Source of the DNA: Rhodobacterales bacterium HKCCE4037
GTDB taxonomy: Bacteria > Pseudomonadota > Alphaproteobacteria > Rhodobacterales > Rhodobacteraceae
NCBI GenBank assembly: GCA_015689645.1
Contig: WVSM01000002.1
Coordinates: forward strand, 248,001 to 312,000
Direction of reading: 5' to 3'
Length of the DNA stretch: 64,000 bases
The notes beneath the pieces were generated by a model, which worked only from the letters and a program-made list of their open reading frames with translations, did not search any database and was not told where the DNA came from. A program made the translations under genes and the position numbers. The stretch's first letter is position 1, and every line of letters begins with the position of its first letter. Positions 19,985-26,277 of this stretch are shown in pieces.

Positions 19985-20458
19985 ATGGCCCATCGGGACG
20001 GTGAAACGCTTCTGCCGTTCGATCCTGCCGACCGGATCGACGCGGGGCTTTCGTTCATCGGCCATATCCGCAGTGACTGGGGGCCGGGCACGGCTCCCAA
20101 GAACGTGCGCCAGGCAAGGGAAAGCGGCAGCGCGGCGCGCATCGAACTGCTCGACGGCTACGCCGAGGCGCTGACCGGGCTGGAGGTCGGTCAGCCGATC
20201 CAGCTTCTCTACTGGGTCGACAGGGGCGAGCGGAACCTCGCCACGCAATCGCCGAAACACGCCGATGCCCCGCGCGGCACCTTCAGCCTGCGCAGCCCGG
20301 TGCGCCCCAATCCCATCGCGCTGGCCACCGTGTTTCTGACCTCCATCGACGGCCACACCCTTGGCATCGACGCCATCGACGCGTGGGACGGGACCCCGGT
20401 CCTCGACATCAAGCCGTGGATCGCAACCGTTGATGTGCCGCCGGGCTGGCAGCCCTAG
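19985..20458 (+). CDS. trmO: tRNA (adenine(37)-N6)-methyltransferase TrmO (TsaA/YaeB family)
   Basis: 157 residues, the single-domain length of short TrmO. FIGHIRSDWGPGTAPKN, LYWVDRGERN and the block GTFSLRSPVRPNPIALATV followed by GIDAIDAWDGTPVLDIKPW are the defining motifs. TrmO uses S-adenosylmethionine to methylate N6 of t6A37 in certain tRNAs. The ATG follows the dapA stop directly, so translation is probably coupled. Its stop lies 24 nt before smpB. Confidence 0.9.
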   Translation: MAHRDGETLLPFDPADRIDAGLSFIGHIRSDWGPGTAPKNVRQARESGSAARIELLDGYAEALTGLEVGQPIQLLYWVDRGERNLATQSPKHADAPRGTFSLRSPVRPNPIALATVFLTSIDGHTLGIDAIDAWDGTPVLDIKPWIATVDVPPGWQP

Positions 20459-20482
20459 GCGCAAACGCCTATATGCGAGCCC

Positions 20483-20959
20483 ATGGCACAGAAACCTGAC
20501 AACGAGAACTACAAGGTCATCGCCGAGAACCGGCGGGCACGCTTCGATTACGCGATCGAAAGCGATCTCGAGGTTGGGATCGTGCTGGAGGGGTCCGAGG
20601 TCAAAAGCCTCCGCGAGGGCGGCACCAACATCGCCGAAAGCTATGCCGAGGTGAAGGAGGGTGAGCTCTGGCTCGTGAACTCCTACATCGCGCCATACCA
20701 GCAGGCGAAGACCTTCCAGCACGAGGAAAAGCGCCGCCGCAAGCTGCTCGCCTCCAAGCGCGAGCTTTCGCGCCTTTGGAACGCCACCCAGCGCGAGGGC
20801 ATGACGCTGGTGCCGCTCGTCATGTACTTCAACCACAAGGGCTTCGTGAAAATGAAGATCGGCGTGGCGAAGGGCAAGAAGAACCAGGACAAGCGGGAAA
20901 CCTCGGCCAAGCGCGACTGGAACCGCCAGAAACAGCGCCTTCTGAAGCAGAACGGCTGA
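20483..20959 (+). CDS. smpB: SsrA-binding protein SmpB
   Basis: 158 residues, normal length. The beta-barrel signatures [33 protein letters not shown] and the [12 protein letters not shown] strand are followed by the basic C-terminal tail [19 protein letters not shown] that reaches the decoding centre. SmpB brings tmRNA to stalled ribosomes (trans-translation). The backup ribosome-rescue factor arfB lies 3.7 kb downstream. No ssrA gene was seen in the window. Confidence 0.96.
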   Translation: MAQKPDNENYKVIAENRRARFDYAIESDLEVGIVLEGSEVKSLREGGTNIAESYAEVKEGELWLVNSYIAPYQQAKTFQHEEKRRRKLLASKRELSRLWNATQREGMTLVPLVMYFNHKGFVKMKIGVAKGKKNQDKRETSAKRDWNRQKQRLLKQNG

Positions 20960-21026
20960 GATGCTTGCGCCTTTTGCGCCGCGCGCGTAGGGCTTTGGCT
21001 AAGCAATCCTGCGCGGAGGTCATGTC

Positions 21027-21890
21027 ATGGGAAATGTCATCACGGGCGACGACCCGAAGACGCTGGTGTCGACCGACTGGCTCGCCGCGCATCTGAACGA
21101 TCCCGATCTGCGCATCATCGACGCCTCCTATTACCTGCCGGACATGGGCCGCGACGCGAAGGCCGAATATGACGCCGCGCATATCCCCGGAGCCCGCTAC
21201 TTCGACATCGACGACATCTCCGATGCCCGCTCGGCGCTGCCGCACATGGTGGCCCCGGTCGAGAAGTTCATGTCCCGCATGCGCGCCATGGGCGTGGGCG
21301 ACGGTCATCAGGTCGTGGTCTATGACGGCATGGGCCTGTTCTCCGCCGCGCGTGTCTGGTGGAATTTCCGCCTGATGGGCAAGACCGACGTGGCCGTGCT
21401 CGACGGAGGTTTCCCGAAGTGGCAAGCCGAGGGCCGCCCGGTCGAGGATATGCCTCCGGTCGTGCGCGACCGCCACATGACCGTGCAGCGGCAGGCACAT
21501 CTTGTAAAAGATGTCACGCAGGTCGCGTCGGCCAGCAAGCTTGGCGATTGGCAGATCGTCGACGCCCGCTCCGCCGGCCGCTTCCGCGGGGAAGAGCCCG
21601 AGGCGCGCGCGGGTCTGCGCGCGGGTCACATCCCGAATTCGAAGAACGTGCATTACGCCAGCCTGTTCAACGCCGATGGCACAATGAAGGAAGGCGACGC
21701 GCTGCGCGCGGCCTTCGAGGCAAACGGCGTGGACGTCGAGAAGCGCACAATCACCACCTGCGGCTCGGGCGTGACGGCGGCGATCCTGATGCTGGGGCTG
21801 ACGCGGCTCGGCAATCTCGACGTGTCGCTTTATGACGGCTCGTGGTCCGAATGGGGCCAGTTCGAGCAACTGGCGGTCGAGACCGGATGA
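21027..21890 (+). CDS. sseA: 3-mercaptopyruvate/thiosulfate sulfurtransferase
   Basis: 287 residues with two rhodanese domains. The C-terminal active-site loop is CGSGVTAA with Cys245; the GSGVT form points to mercaptopyruvate rather than thiosulfate as the donor. The N-terminal domain has SATWYLPD-like DASYYLPDMGRDAKAEYDAAHIPGARYFDID. It moves sulfur from 3-mercaptopyruvate to thiols or cyanide. Its TGA overlaps the ATG of the GNAT gene (ATGA), so the two form an operon with the aminotransferase gene that follows. Confidence 0.92.
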   Translation: MGNVITGDDPKTLVSTDWLAAHLNDPDLRIIDASYYLPDMGRDAKAEYDAAHIPGARYFDIDDISDARSALPHMVAPVEKFMSRMRAMGVGDGHQVVVYDGMGLFSAARVWWNFRLMGKTDVAVLDGGFPKWQAEGRPVEDMPPVVRDRHMTVQRQAHLVKDVTQVASASKLGDWQIVDARSAGRFRGEEPEARAGLRAGHIPNSKNVHYASLFNADGTMKEGDALRAAFEANGVDVEKRTITTCGSGVTAAILMLGLTRLGNLDVSLYDGSWSEWGQFEQLAVETG

Positions 21891-22441
21891 CCCTCATTCC
21901 TGCAGGCACCGAGGTGCCGTTCACGGTCACCTATCTCGAAATGACCCGGCGCCCGGAGTTCGAGCGCCCTCAGCTTGACGGCGATATCCGTCTGGAACGG
22001 GCCATCGACCCGCCGGTCTGGTATTTCCTGTCGCTCTACGACGCGGTGGGCCGTGAATACGAATGGCAGGACCGTTTCGATCAGGCCGAGGATGATCCCG
22101 CCGCCCTGCAAGCCTTCGTCCGCCATCCCGACGTCGTGATCTGGACCGCCATCCGCAACGGCTGGCCCGCCGGATTTTTCATGGTCGACTGGCGCGAAGC
22201 CGGGGTCTGCGACCTCGCCTATTTCGGCCTTGTGCCGCAGGCCGTCGGCGCGGGCCTTGGCCGCAAGCTGCTGCAGATCGCCATTCTCACCGGGTGGGAG
22301 CGTGAGGGCGTCGAAAAGATGACGGTGAACACCTGCACGCTCGACCATCCCTCCGCCCTGCCGCTCTACCAGAAGATGGGCTTCGAGCCGGTGGAGCGGG
22401 AGGAACGGACCCGCATTCTGGTTTATGATCGGGAGGCTTAG
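21887..22441 (+). CDS. GNAT family N-acetyltransferase
   Basis: 184 residues. The acetyl-CoA site is FGLVPQAVGAGLGRKLLQIAI (with the pattern QxxGxGLG/R) and the end LYQKMGFEPVEREERTR is the usual GNAT C-terminal strand. The N-terminal half (YLEMTRRPEFERPQ) is shared with alphaproteobacterial GNAT proteins of unknown substrate. Start: ATG at 21887 overlapping the sseA stop. It is 3 nt from the next gene, the aminotransferase. Confidence 0.85.
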   Translation: MTLIPAGTEVPFTVTYLEMTRRPEFERPQLDGDIRLERAIDPPVWYFLSLYDAVGREYEWQDRFDQAEDDPAALQAFVRHPDVVIWTAIRNGWPAGFFMVDWREAGVCDLAYFGLVPQAVGAGLGRKLLQIAILTGWEREGVEKMTVNTCTLDHPSALPLYQKMGFEPVEREERTRILVYDREA

Positions 22442-22444
22442 GCC

Positions 22445-23629
22445 ATGTTCGAAACCCTGACCCCGCCCGAGGCGGACAAGATCATCCGCATCATGGGCAT
22501 GTTCCAGTCCGACCCACGCAACGACAAGGTCGACCTTGGCGTCGGTGTCTACCGCGACCCGCAGGGACGGACGCCCGTGATGGCTGCCGTTGCCGAGGCC
22601 GAAGCCCAGATTGCCGAGGCGCAGACGACTAAATCCTACGTGGCGCTTTCCGGTGACATCGCCTTCCGCGATGCCCTGCGTGACCTGATCCTTGGCGATA
22701 CCGTATCGACTGACCGCGTCGCCACCTGCGCCACGCCCGGCGGCACCGGCGCCGTGCGGCAAGCGCTGGAAATGGTGCGCCGGGTGAACCCGGATGCAGA
22801 CATCTGGATGCCTGACCCGACCTGGCCCAACCACAACGCGATCGTCCGCGACCTCGGCCTGACCGAGCGCATCTACCGCTACTACGATGCCGAGACGGGC
22901 GGACTGGATCGCGACGGTATGCGCGCCGATCTGGCACAGGCGAAGGCGGGCGACGTCATCGTCCTTCACGCCTGCTGCCATAACCCGACCGGCGCGGATC
23001 TGAACGCCGACGACTGGGCGGATATCGCGGCCCTCTGCGAACAGACCGGGGCCGTTCCCTTCGTGGACGCGGCCTATCTCGGCTTCGGGGAGTCCTTCGA
23101 GAAAGACACCGCCGGCCTGCGCCTGATGGCCGGCCGTCTGCCCGAGGTCCTGATCGCGGCCAGTTGCTCCAAGAACTTCGGCATTTACCGGGAGCGTGCG
23201 GGCCTCTGCATGGCGATCACACGAACGCCGAAAGCGCGGGATGCCGTGTCCGGATTGATGACGAGCCTCAACCGCATTCACTTCGCGTTCCCGCCCGATC
23301 ACGGTGCGCGGATCGTGCAGGTGATCCTCGCCTCGCCGGACCTGAAGCAAAGCTGGTCCGACGAACTCAGCGAGATGCGCAGCACCATGACGGCCAATCG
23401 CAAGGCCCTTGCCGACGCGCTGCGGGAGGCCACCGGCTCGGACCGTTTCGGCTTTCTCGCCGCGCACAAGGGGATGTTCTCGCTGATCGGTGCGACGCCC
23501 GAACAGGTCGTGCGCCTGCGGGATGAACATGGCGTCTACGTGATCGACGATGGGCGCATGAATGTCGCGGGTCTGACCCCAGAAACCATCCCGACCGTCG
23601 CGAAAGCCATCGCCGAGGTGCTGGCCTGA
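22445..23629 (+). CDS. Aromatic amino acid aminotransferase (aspartate aminotransferase family I alpha)
   Basis: 394 residues. The pattern is that of the AspC/TyrB group: KVDLGVGVYRDPQGRTPVM near the start, PDPTWPNHNAI, HACCHNPTGADL (the NPTG turn), FVDAAYLGFG and the PLP lysine in ASCSKNFGIYRERAG, then GMFSLIG. It uses PLP to move the amino group between aromatic amino acids or aspartate and 2-oxoglutarate. It is co-linear with sseA and the GNAT gene, so mercaptopyruvate metabolism (transamination of cysteine by an AspC-type enzyme followed by SseA) is a plausible joint role. Confidence 0.92.
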   Translation: MFETLTPPEADKIIRIMGMFQSDPRNDKVDLGVGVYRDPQGRTPVMAAVAEAEAQIAEAQTTKSYVALSGDIAFRDALRDLILGDTVSTDRVATCATPGGTGAVRQALEMVRRVNPDADIWMPDPTWPNHNAIVRDLGLTERIYRYYDAETGGLDRDGMRADLAQAKAGDVIVLHACCHNPTGADLNADDWADIAALCEQTGAVPFVDAAYLGFGESFEKDTAGLRLMAGRLPEVLIAASCSKNFGIYRERAGLCMAITRTPKARDAVSGLMTSLNRIHFAFPPDHGARIVQVILASPDLKQSWSDELSEMRSTMTANRKALADALREATGSDRFGFLAAHKGMFSLIGATPEQVVRLRDEHGVYVIDDGRMNVAGLTPETIPTVAKAIAEVLA

Positions 23630-23671
23630 GGGGCTTTACACCCCAGCGAAACAAGGGTATCCGGCCCGCCT

Positions 23672-23689
23672 GCGTGGTTCAGGCCACGC
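23672..23689 (+). promoter_or_regulatory. Perfect hairpin in the leader of the YhhQ-type gene
   Basis: GCGTGG-ttcagg-CCACGC forms a six-pair stem and six-nt loop 38 nt before the ATG of the queuosine-precursor carrier. The 98-nt gap has no T run after this hairpin, so it is not a simple terminator. A preQ1-type riboswitch would be sensible here, but I could not match any known preQ1 consensus. Confidence 0.4.
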
Positions 23690-23727
23690 CAAGTCTCCGA
23701 CTACCTTGTCAAAACGGAACCGAAATC

Positions 23728-24345
23728 ATGTCCAAGCTCTTGCCCGGCGTTCTCGCCATGGCGGCCGTTGTGGTCGCGTCCAACATCCTCGTGCAATTCC
23801 TGTTCGGCCAATGGCTGACCTGGGGCGCGTTCACCTATCCGCTGGCCTTTCTCGTCACCGACATCATGAACCGTGTCTACGGTGCATCGGTCGCGCGGCG
23901 GGTCGTGTTCACCGGTTTTCTTGTCGGCGTCGTCTGCTCGCTGATCGGGACGCAGATCATGGGTGAATTCGGCCCGCTGGTGACCTTGCGCGTCGCGCTC
24001 GGCTCGGGCATCGCCTTCCTGGCGGCGCAGCTTCTCGACGTCGCGATCTTCGACCGGTTGCGCAATGCGAATTGGTGGCAAGCGCCTGTTATTTCTAGCT
24101 TAATCGGGTCTTCCGTGGACACGGCGCTGTTCTTTTTCATCGCCTTCTCCACAGCGCTGTCCGGCCTACTTCCGGGCGACGTGGCTTGGGCGAACGAGAT
24201 CCTGCCAATCCTTGGCGTCGGCCGCGAAGCTCCGCTCTGGGTTTCGCTGGCAATCGCGGATTGGGGTGTAAAACTTGCCCTCGCTTTGATCGCATTGATT
24301 CCGTTCCGCCTCATTACGCGCCGTTTTGTGGCACAGGTTGCGTAA
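23728..24345 (+). CDS. Queuosine precursor transporter (YhhQ/VUT family)
   Basis: 205 residues, about six membrane helices. LVTDIMNRVYGASVARRVVF, LGSGIAFLAAQLLDVAIFDRLR, and SSLIGSSVDTALFFFIAF are the conserved blocks of the vitamin uptake-like (VUT/COG1738) family. YhhQ imports preQ0/preQ1 for queuosine tRNA modification. The ATG at 23728 begins the conserved MSKLLPGVLAMAAVVVASN. Preceded by a leader with a hairpin at 23672-23689. Confidence 0.88.
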   Translation: MSKLLPGVLAMAAVVVASNILVQFLFGQWLTWGAFTYPLAFLVTDIMNRVYGASVARRVVFTGFLVGVVCSLIGTQIMGEFGPLVTLRVALGSGIAFLAAQLLDVAIFDRLRNANWWQAPVISSLIGSSVDTALFFFIAFSTALSGLLPGDVAWANEILPILGVGREAPLWVSLAIADWGVKLALALIALIPFRLITRRFVAQVA

Positions 24346-24351
24346 TTTATT

Positions 24352-24381
24352 TTGACAACCACGAAATCTGTGGCAGCATCT
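24352..24381 (+). promoter_or_regulatory. Promoter of the mini-ORF RNA
   Basis: A consensus -35 TTGACA at 24352-24357 stands 18 nt before GCATCT (24376-24381), a weak -10. It is just after the stop of the YhhQ-type gene and about 20-35 nt before the long Shine-Dalgarno, the right distance for a short untranslated leader. Confidence 0.55.
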
Positions 24382-24415
24382 CCTTAACGGCAACCAATCG
24401 AAAGGAGGTGATCCA

Positions 24416-24472
24416 GTGTCTAGAGAGGTATTGGAGAAAGGTTTTGGGACAGCTTGGGAGCGGGCGACCTGA
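24416..24472 (+). CDS. 18-residue mini-ORF with extended Shine-Dalgarno
   Basis: GTG start at 24416, TGA at 24470-24472; predicted peptide MSREVLEKGFGTAWERAT, amphipathic and charged. GGAGG ends 7 nt before the GTG, and the whole AAGGAGGTGATCCA is complementary to the 16S 3' end, so initiation should be very efficient unless the site is masked. The length and place suggest a leader peptide or a small functional protein. No homologue was recognised. Confidence 0.6.
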   Translation: MSREVLEKGFGTAWERAT

Positions 24473-24476
24473 GGTA

Positions 24477-24515
24477 ATGCTCGGGCCGTTGCGGCCCCTT
24501 CCAAGTGGGTTTTGA
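24477..24515 (+). CDS. 12-residue mini-ORF, possibly translationally coupled
   Basis: ATG at 24477, 4 nt after the stop of the first mini-ORF, TGA at 24513-24515; predicted peptide MLGPLRPLPSGF. GAGGT just before the ATG is a usable ribosome site. Its last codons cover the left arm of the GTGGGT/ACCCAC hairpin (24505-24510), so a ribosome here would free the CACCTCCT anti-Shine-Dalgarno. Translation is inferred from layout only. Confidence 0.4.
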   Translation: MLGPLRPLPSGF

Positions 24516-24545
24516 CCTAACCGACCCACCTCCTGATTTCTCGAA

Positions 24546-24571
24546 AGGGTCGTCTACGGACGGCCCTTTTT
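24546..24571 (+). terminator. Intrinsic terminator with UACG tetraloop
   Basis: GGGTCGTC-tacg-GACGGCCC followed by TTTTT, with one G-U pair in the stem. C(UACG)G is an extra-stable UNCG tetraloop. It separates the mini-ORF RNA from arfB. Confidence 0.9.
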
Positions 24572-24590
24572 CGTGGGAAACCGGTGTCGT

Positions 24591-24623
24591 GATCCCATAG
24601 TTATCCTGTAGTGAACCCGTAGT
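24591..24623 (+). repeat. Three tandem 11-bp units upstream of arfB
   Basis: GATCCCATAGT, TATCCTGTAGT and GAACCCGTAGT follow each other without spacer and end 17 nt before the arfB ATG. They match the units upstream of the ASCH gene (1897-1929) in sequence, number, register and orientation to the gene. The consensus is roughly (G/T)A(A/T)CC(C/T)GTAGT. Confidence 0.72.
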
Positions 24624-24640
24624 TACACGCCGATTGAGCC

Positions 24641-25063
24641 ATGCCCCTTCGAATTACCGACACGATCACCATCGAGGATTGGGAACTGACCGAGCAGTTT
24701 GTTCGGTCAAGCGGGCCAGGGGGGCAGAACGTCAACAAGGTGTCGAGCGCGGTGGAGCTGCGGTTCGAGGCGGAGCGGTCGCCTGCGCTGCCGGGGCCGG
24801 TGAAGGGGCGGCTCAGGCGGATCGCGGGGCGGCGGTGGACGAAGGACGGGGCGGTGGTGATCCAGGTCTCGGAGGAGCGGAGCCAGGCGCGGAACCGGGA
24901 GATCGCGCGGGAGCGGATGGCGGAGCTGATCCGGCGGGCCTCGGTCGCGCCGAAAAAGCGGGTGAAGACGCGGGTCTCCCTGAACCAGAAACGCAAGCGG
25001 GTGGAGGCCAAGAAACGGCGCGGCGAGGTGAAGGCGCTGCGCGGCTCGGTGGACCCGGAGTGA
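24641..25063 (+). CDS. arfB: Alternative ribosome-rescue factor / peptidyl-tRNA hydrolase ArfB
   Basis: 140 residues. The release-factor-like catalytic loop SSGPGGQNVNKVSSAVELRF contains the GGQ motif, and the C-terminal tail is basic (KKRVKTRVSLNQKRKRVEAKKRRGE) to enter the empty mRNA channel. ArfB hydrolyses peptidyl-tRNA on stalled ribosomes as a backup for tmRNA-SmpB; smpB is at 20483. Promoter region: three 11-bp repeats directly upstream. The codons of this gene are unusually G-rich at third positions (cgg, ggg, gag) compared with its neighbours. Confidence 0.93.
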   Translation: MPLRITDTITIEDWELTEQFVRSSGPGGQNVNKVSSAVELRFEAERSPALPGPVKGRLRRIAGRRWTKDGAVVIQVSEERSQARNREIARERMAELIRRASVAPKKRVKTRVSLNQKRKRVEAKKRRGEVKALRGSVDPE

Positions 25064-25067
25064 GGGT

Positions 25068-25085
25068 TTGTGCAAGCTTGCACAA
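25068..25085. promoter_or_regulatory. Perfect 18-bp palindrome in the arfB-cupin gap
   Basis: TTGTGCAAGCTTGCACAA is its own reverse complement over all 18 positions. It lies 5 nt after the arfB stop. It could be a protein-binding site for the cupin gene or a short terminator stem; no T run follows, which favours a binding site. Confidence 0.55.
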
Positions 25086-25201
25086 GGGGGTTAAGGGTTT
25101 GGATTCCCATAGATTTCGGAATTTCGTTTACGTTTGATTAACCGTGTTTGGACGGGGTGTGGACACATCTCCACCGGACCAGTCCCGAGGGAGGAGCGGA
25201 C

Positions 25202-25537
25202 ATGCAGACATTCCTGAAGATCACCCGCGACGGGCCGGGCGAGGCGGGCGCGCCGGAGCCGGACCGGATCGTGCACGGCGCGCCGGAATTCACGACATGG
25301 AACGTGGAGGAGGCAGATGGGCTTTACGCCGGCATCTGGCAAAGCACGCCGGGCCGCTGGCGGATTTCCTACAGTGAATGGGAGTTCTGCCACATCCTCT
25401 CAGGCCGCTCGGTGATCCACGGCCCGGACGGCGCGATGGAGGTGGGACCGGGGGACTCGTTCGTGCTGAGACCGGGATTCGAGGGCGAATGGGAGGTGCT
25501 GGAGACGACGGTGAAGGAGTATGTGGTCAGGGTTTGA
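25202..25537 (+). CDS. Cupin domain protein
   Basis: 111 residues. The beta-barrel pattern WRISYSEWEFCHILSGRSVIHG and MEVGPGDSFVLRPGFEGEWEV matches the small DUF861-type cupins (ethanolamine/ureidoglycolate-related fold). The His and Glu of cupin motif 1 are seen as E-x-CHI; the substrate is unknown. ATG at 25202 preceded by GGGAGG; the frame is open upstream but conserved sequence starts with MQTFLKITRD. It may be regulated through the palindrome at 25068-25085. Confidence 0.8.
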   Translation: MQTFLKITRDGPGEAGAPEPDRIVHGAPEFTTWNVEEADGLYAGIWQSTPGRWRISYSEWEFCHILSGRSVIHGPDGAMEVGPGDSFVLRPGFEGEWEVLETTVKEYVVRV

Positions 25538-25544
25538 CGGGGGT

Positions 25545-25566
25545 GGTGGGTTTCGGCCGCCCTACG
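25545..25566 (+). repeat. Hairpin repeat copy A, left of the ParDE module
   Basis: GGTGGGTTTC followed by GGCCG and CCCTACG. It matches copy B at 26184-26205 in the first ten and last seven positions, differing in the middle five. The two copies bracket the ParD/ParE genes. Confidence 0.6.
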
Positions 25567-25576
25567 ATGGCGCCCG

Positions 25577-25610
25577 TTGACAATCCGTGGCGGGATACCA
25601 ATTATTGGTA
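25577..25610 (+). promoter_or_regulatory. Promoter and operator of the ParDE module
   Basis: TTGACA at 25577-25582 and AATTAT at 25600-25605 with 17 nt between. The -10 lies inside the 15-bp perfect palindrome TACCAAT-t-ATTGGTA (25596-25610), the expected arrangement for antitoxin/toxin-antitoxin autorepression. Palindrome and promoter boxes are directly visible; the regulator is inferred. Confidence 0.75.
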
Positions 25611-25630
25611 CATCTGGATTTGAGGCGAAT

Positions 25631-25894
25631 ATGGCGCGCAATACCTCGGTGTCCCTCGGGGACCACTTCACCGGCTTCATCGACGAGAAGGTAAAGGAAG
25701 GCCGCTACGGCTCGGCCAGTGACGTGATCCGGGCGGGGCTGCGGCTTCTGGAAGAGGAAGAGGCGAAACTTGCGCACCTGCGGGAGTTGATCGCGCAGGG
25801 GGATGCGAGTGGGATTGCGGAGGACTTCGACTGGGACGAGTTCCTGGCCCGGAAGCGCGCGCAGCATGGCCTCAGCAATGACGACGCCGCATGA
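25631..25894 (+). CDS. ParD-type antitoxin (ribbon-helix-helix)
   Basis: 87 residues. NTSVSLGDHFTGFIDEKVKEGRYGSASDVIRAGLRLLEEEEAK is the ParD/CC2985 family ribbon-helix-helix pattern with its strand, followed by an acidic tail (EDFDWDEFLARKRAQ) that wraps the toxin. It should neutralise the ParE-like toxin encoded next and repress the operon from the palindrome at 25596-25610. ATG at 25631; the frame is open 18 codons upstream through the operator, which argues against the earlier start. It overlaps the toxin gene by 4 nt. Confidence 0.92.
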   Translation: MARNTSVSLGDHFTGFIDEKVKEGRYGSASDVIRAGLRLLEEEEAKLAHLRELIAQGDASGIAEDFDWDEFLARKRAQHGLSNDDAA

Positions 25895-26175
25895 AGCGGA
25901 CCATCTATTCGGCGGACTCCGAAACCGACCTTGACGATATCTACGATTACTCGGTTCGGGAGTGGGGCGCCGTTCAGGCCGACAAGTATGTCGTTGGAAT
26001 TCGGTCCCGCATCGCAGGCTTGGCGAGTGGCGCAACGGCCTCCCGCGCGGTGGACGAGATCGCGCCGGGGTTGCGGCGGGCGCTGGCGGGGAGCCATGTG
26101 GTGTTCTTCCGCGAGGATGAGGCGGCGGTGACGGTGGTGCGCGTGCTGCATCAGCGGATGGATGTGGGGCGGTAG
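25891..26175 (+). CDS. ParE-type toxin (RelE/ParE superfamily)
   Basis: 94 residues. YSADSETDLDDIYDYSVREWG, GLRRALAGSHVVFFREDEAAVTVVRVLHQRMD is the RelE/ParE fold with the C-terminal VLHxRMD motif typical of ParE. Characterised ParE toxins poison DNA gyrase, though some members act otherwise. ATGA overlap with the antitoxin gene (25891-25894) couples translation. Hairpin repeat copy B follows 8 nt after the stop. Confidence 0.9.
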   Translation: MKRTIYSADSETDLDDIYDYSVREWGAVQADKYVVGIRSRIAGLASGATASRAVDEIAPGLRRALAGSHVVFFREDEAAVTVVRVLHQRMDVGR

Positions 26176-26183
26176 GTGGGATT

Positions 26184-26205
26184 GGTGGGTTTCACCCACC
26201 CTACG
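26184..26205 (+). repeat. Hairpin repeat copy B, right of the ParDE module
   Basis: GGTGGGT-ttc-ACCCACC is a perfect seven-pair hairpin followed by CTACG. It resembles copy A at 25545-25566, and the same kind of hairpin is common as an interspersed repeat in proteobacterial genomes. No T run follows, so it is a poor terminator on its own. Confidence 0.6.
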
Positions 26206-26229
26206 CTTGCTACGGTTGATGAGAGCGGA

Positions 26230-26257
26230 CAAAAAAAGAGGTGGCCGATGCCACCTC
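26230..26257 (-). terminator. Intrinsic terminator of the 54-residue gene
   Basis: On the minus strand GAGGTGGC-atcg-GCCACCTC, eight perfect pairs, followed by TTTTTTT. It lies 21 nt beyond the stop of the small minus-strand gene and shows that this strand is transcribed here as a unit. Confidence 0.9.
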
Positions 26258-26277
26258 GAAAATCATCTTAGTGTTGA

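Larger units (their letters stand above)
24390..24571 (+). ncRNA. Structured small RNA with two mini-ORFs and an internal anti-Shine-Dalgarno
   Basis: A self-contained transcription unit between the YhhQ-type gene and arfB: -35 box at 24352, an extended Shine-Dalgarno AAGGAGGTGATCCA (24402-24415, complementary to the last 14 nt of 16S rRNA), two tandem mini-ORFs, a GGGCC-gttgc-GGCCC hairpin (24483-24497), a GTGGGT/ACCCAC hairpin (24505-24510/24524-24529) and an intrinsic terminator with a C-TACG-G loop. CACCTCCT at 24527-24534 is an exact 8-nt complement of AGGAGGTG at 24403-24410, so the RNA can mask its own ribosome site. That pairing and the second hairpin exclude each other. The RNA family is not known to me. 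Confidence 0.65.
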
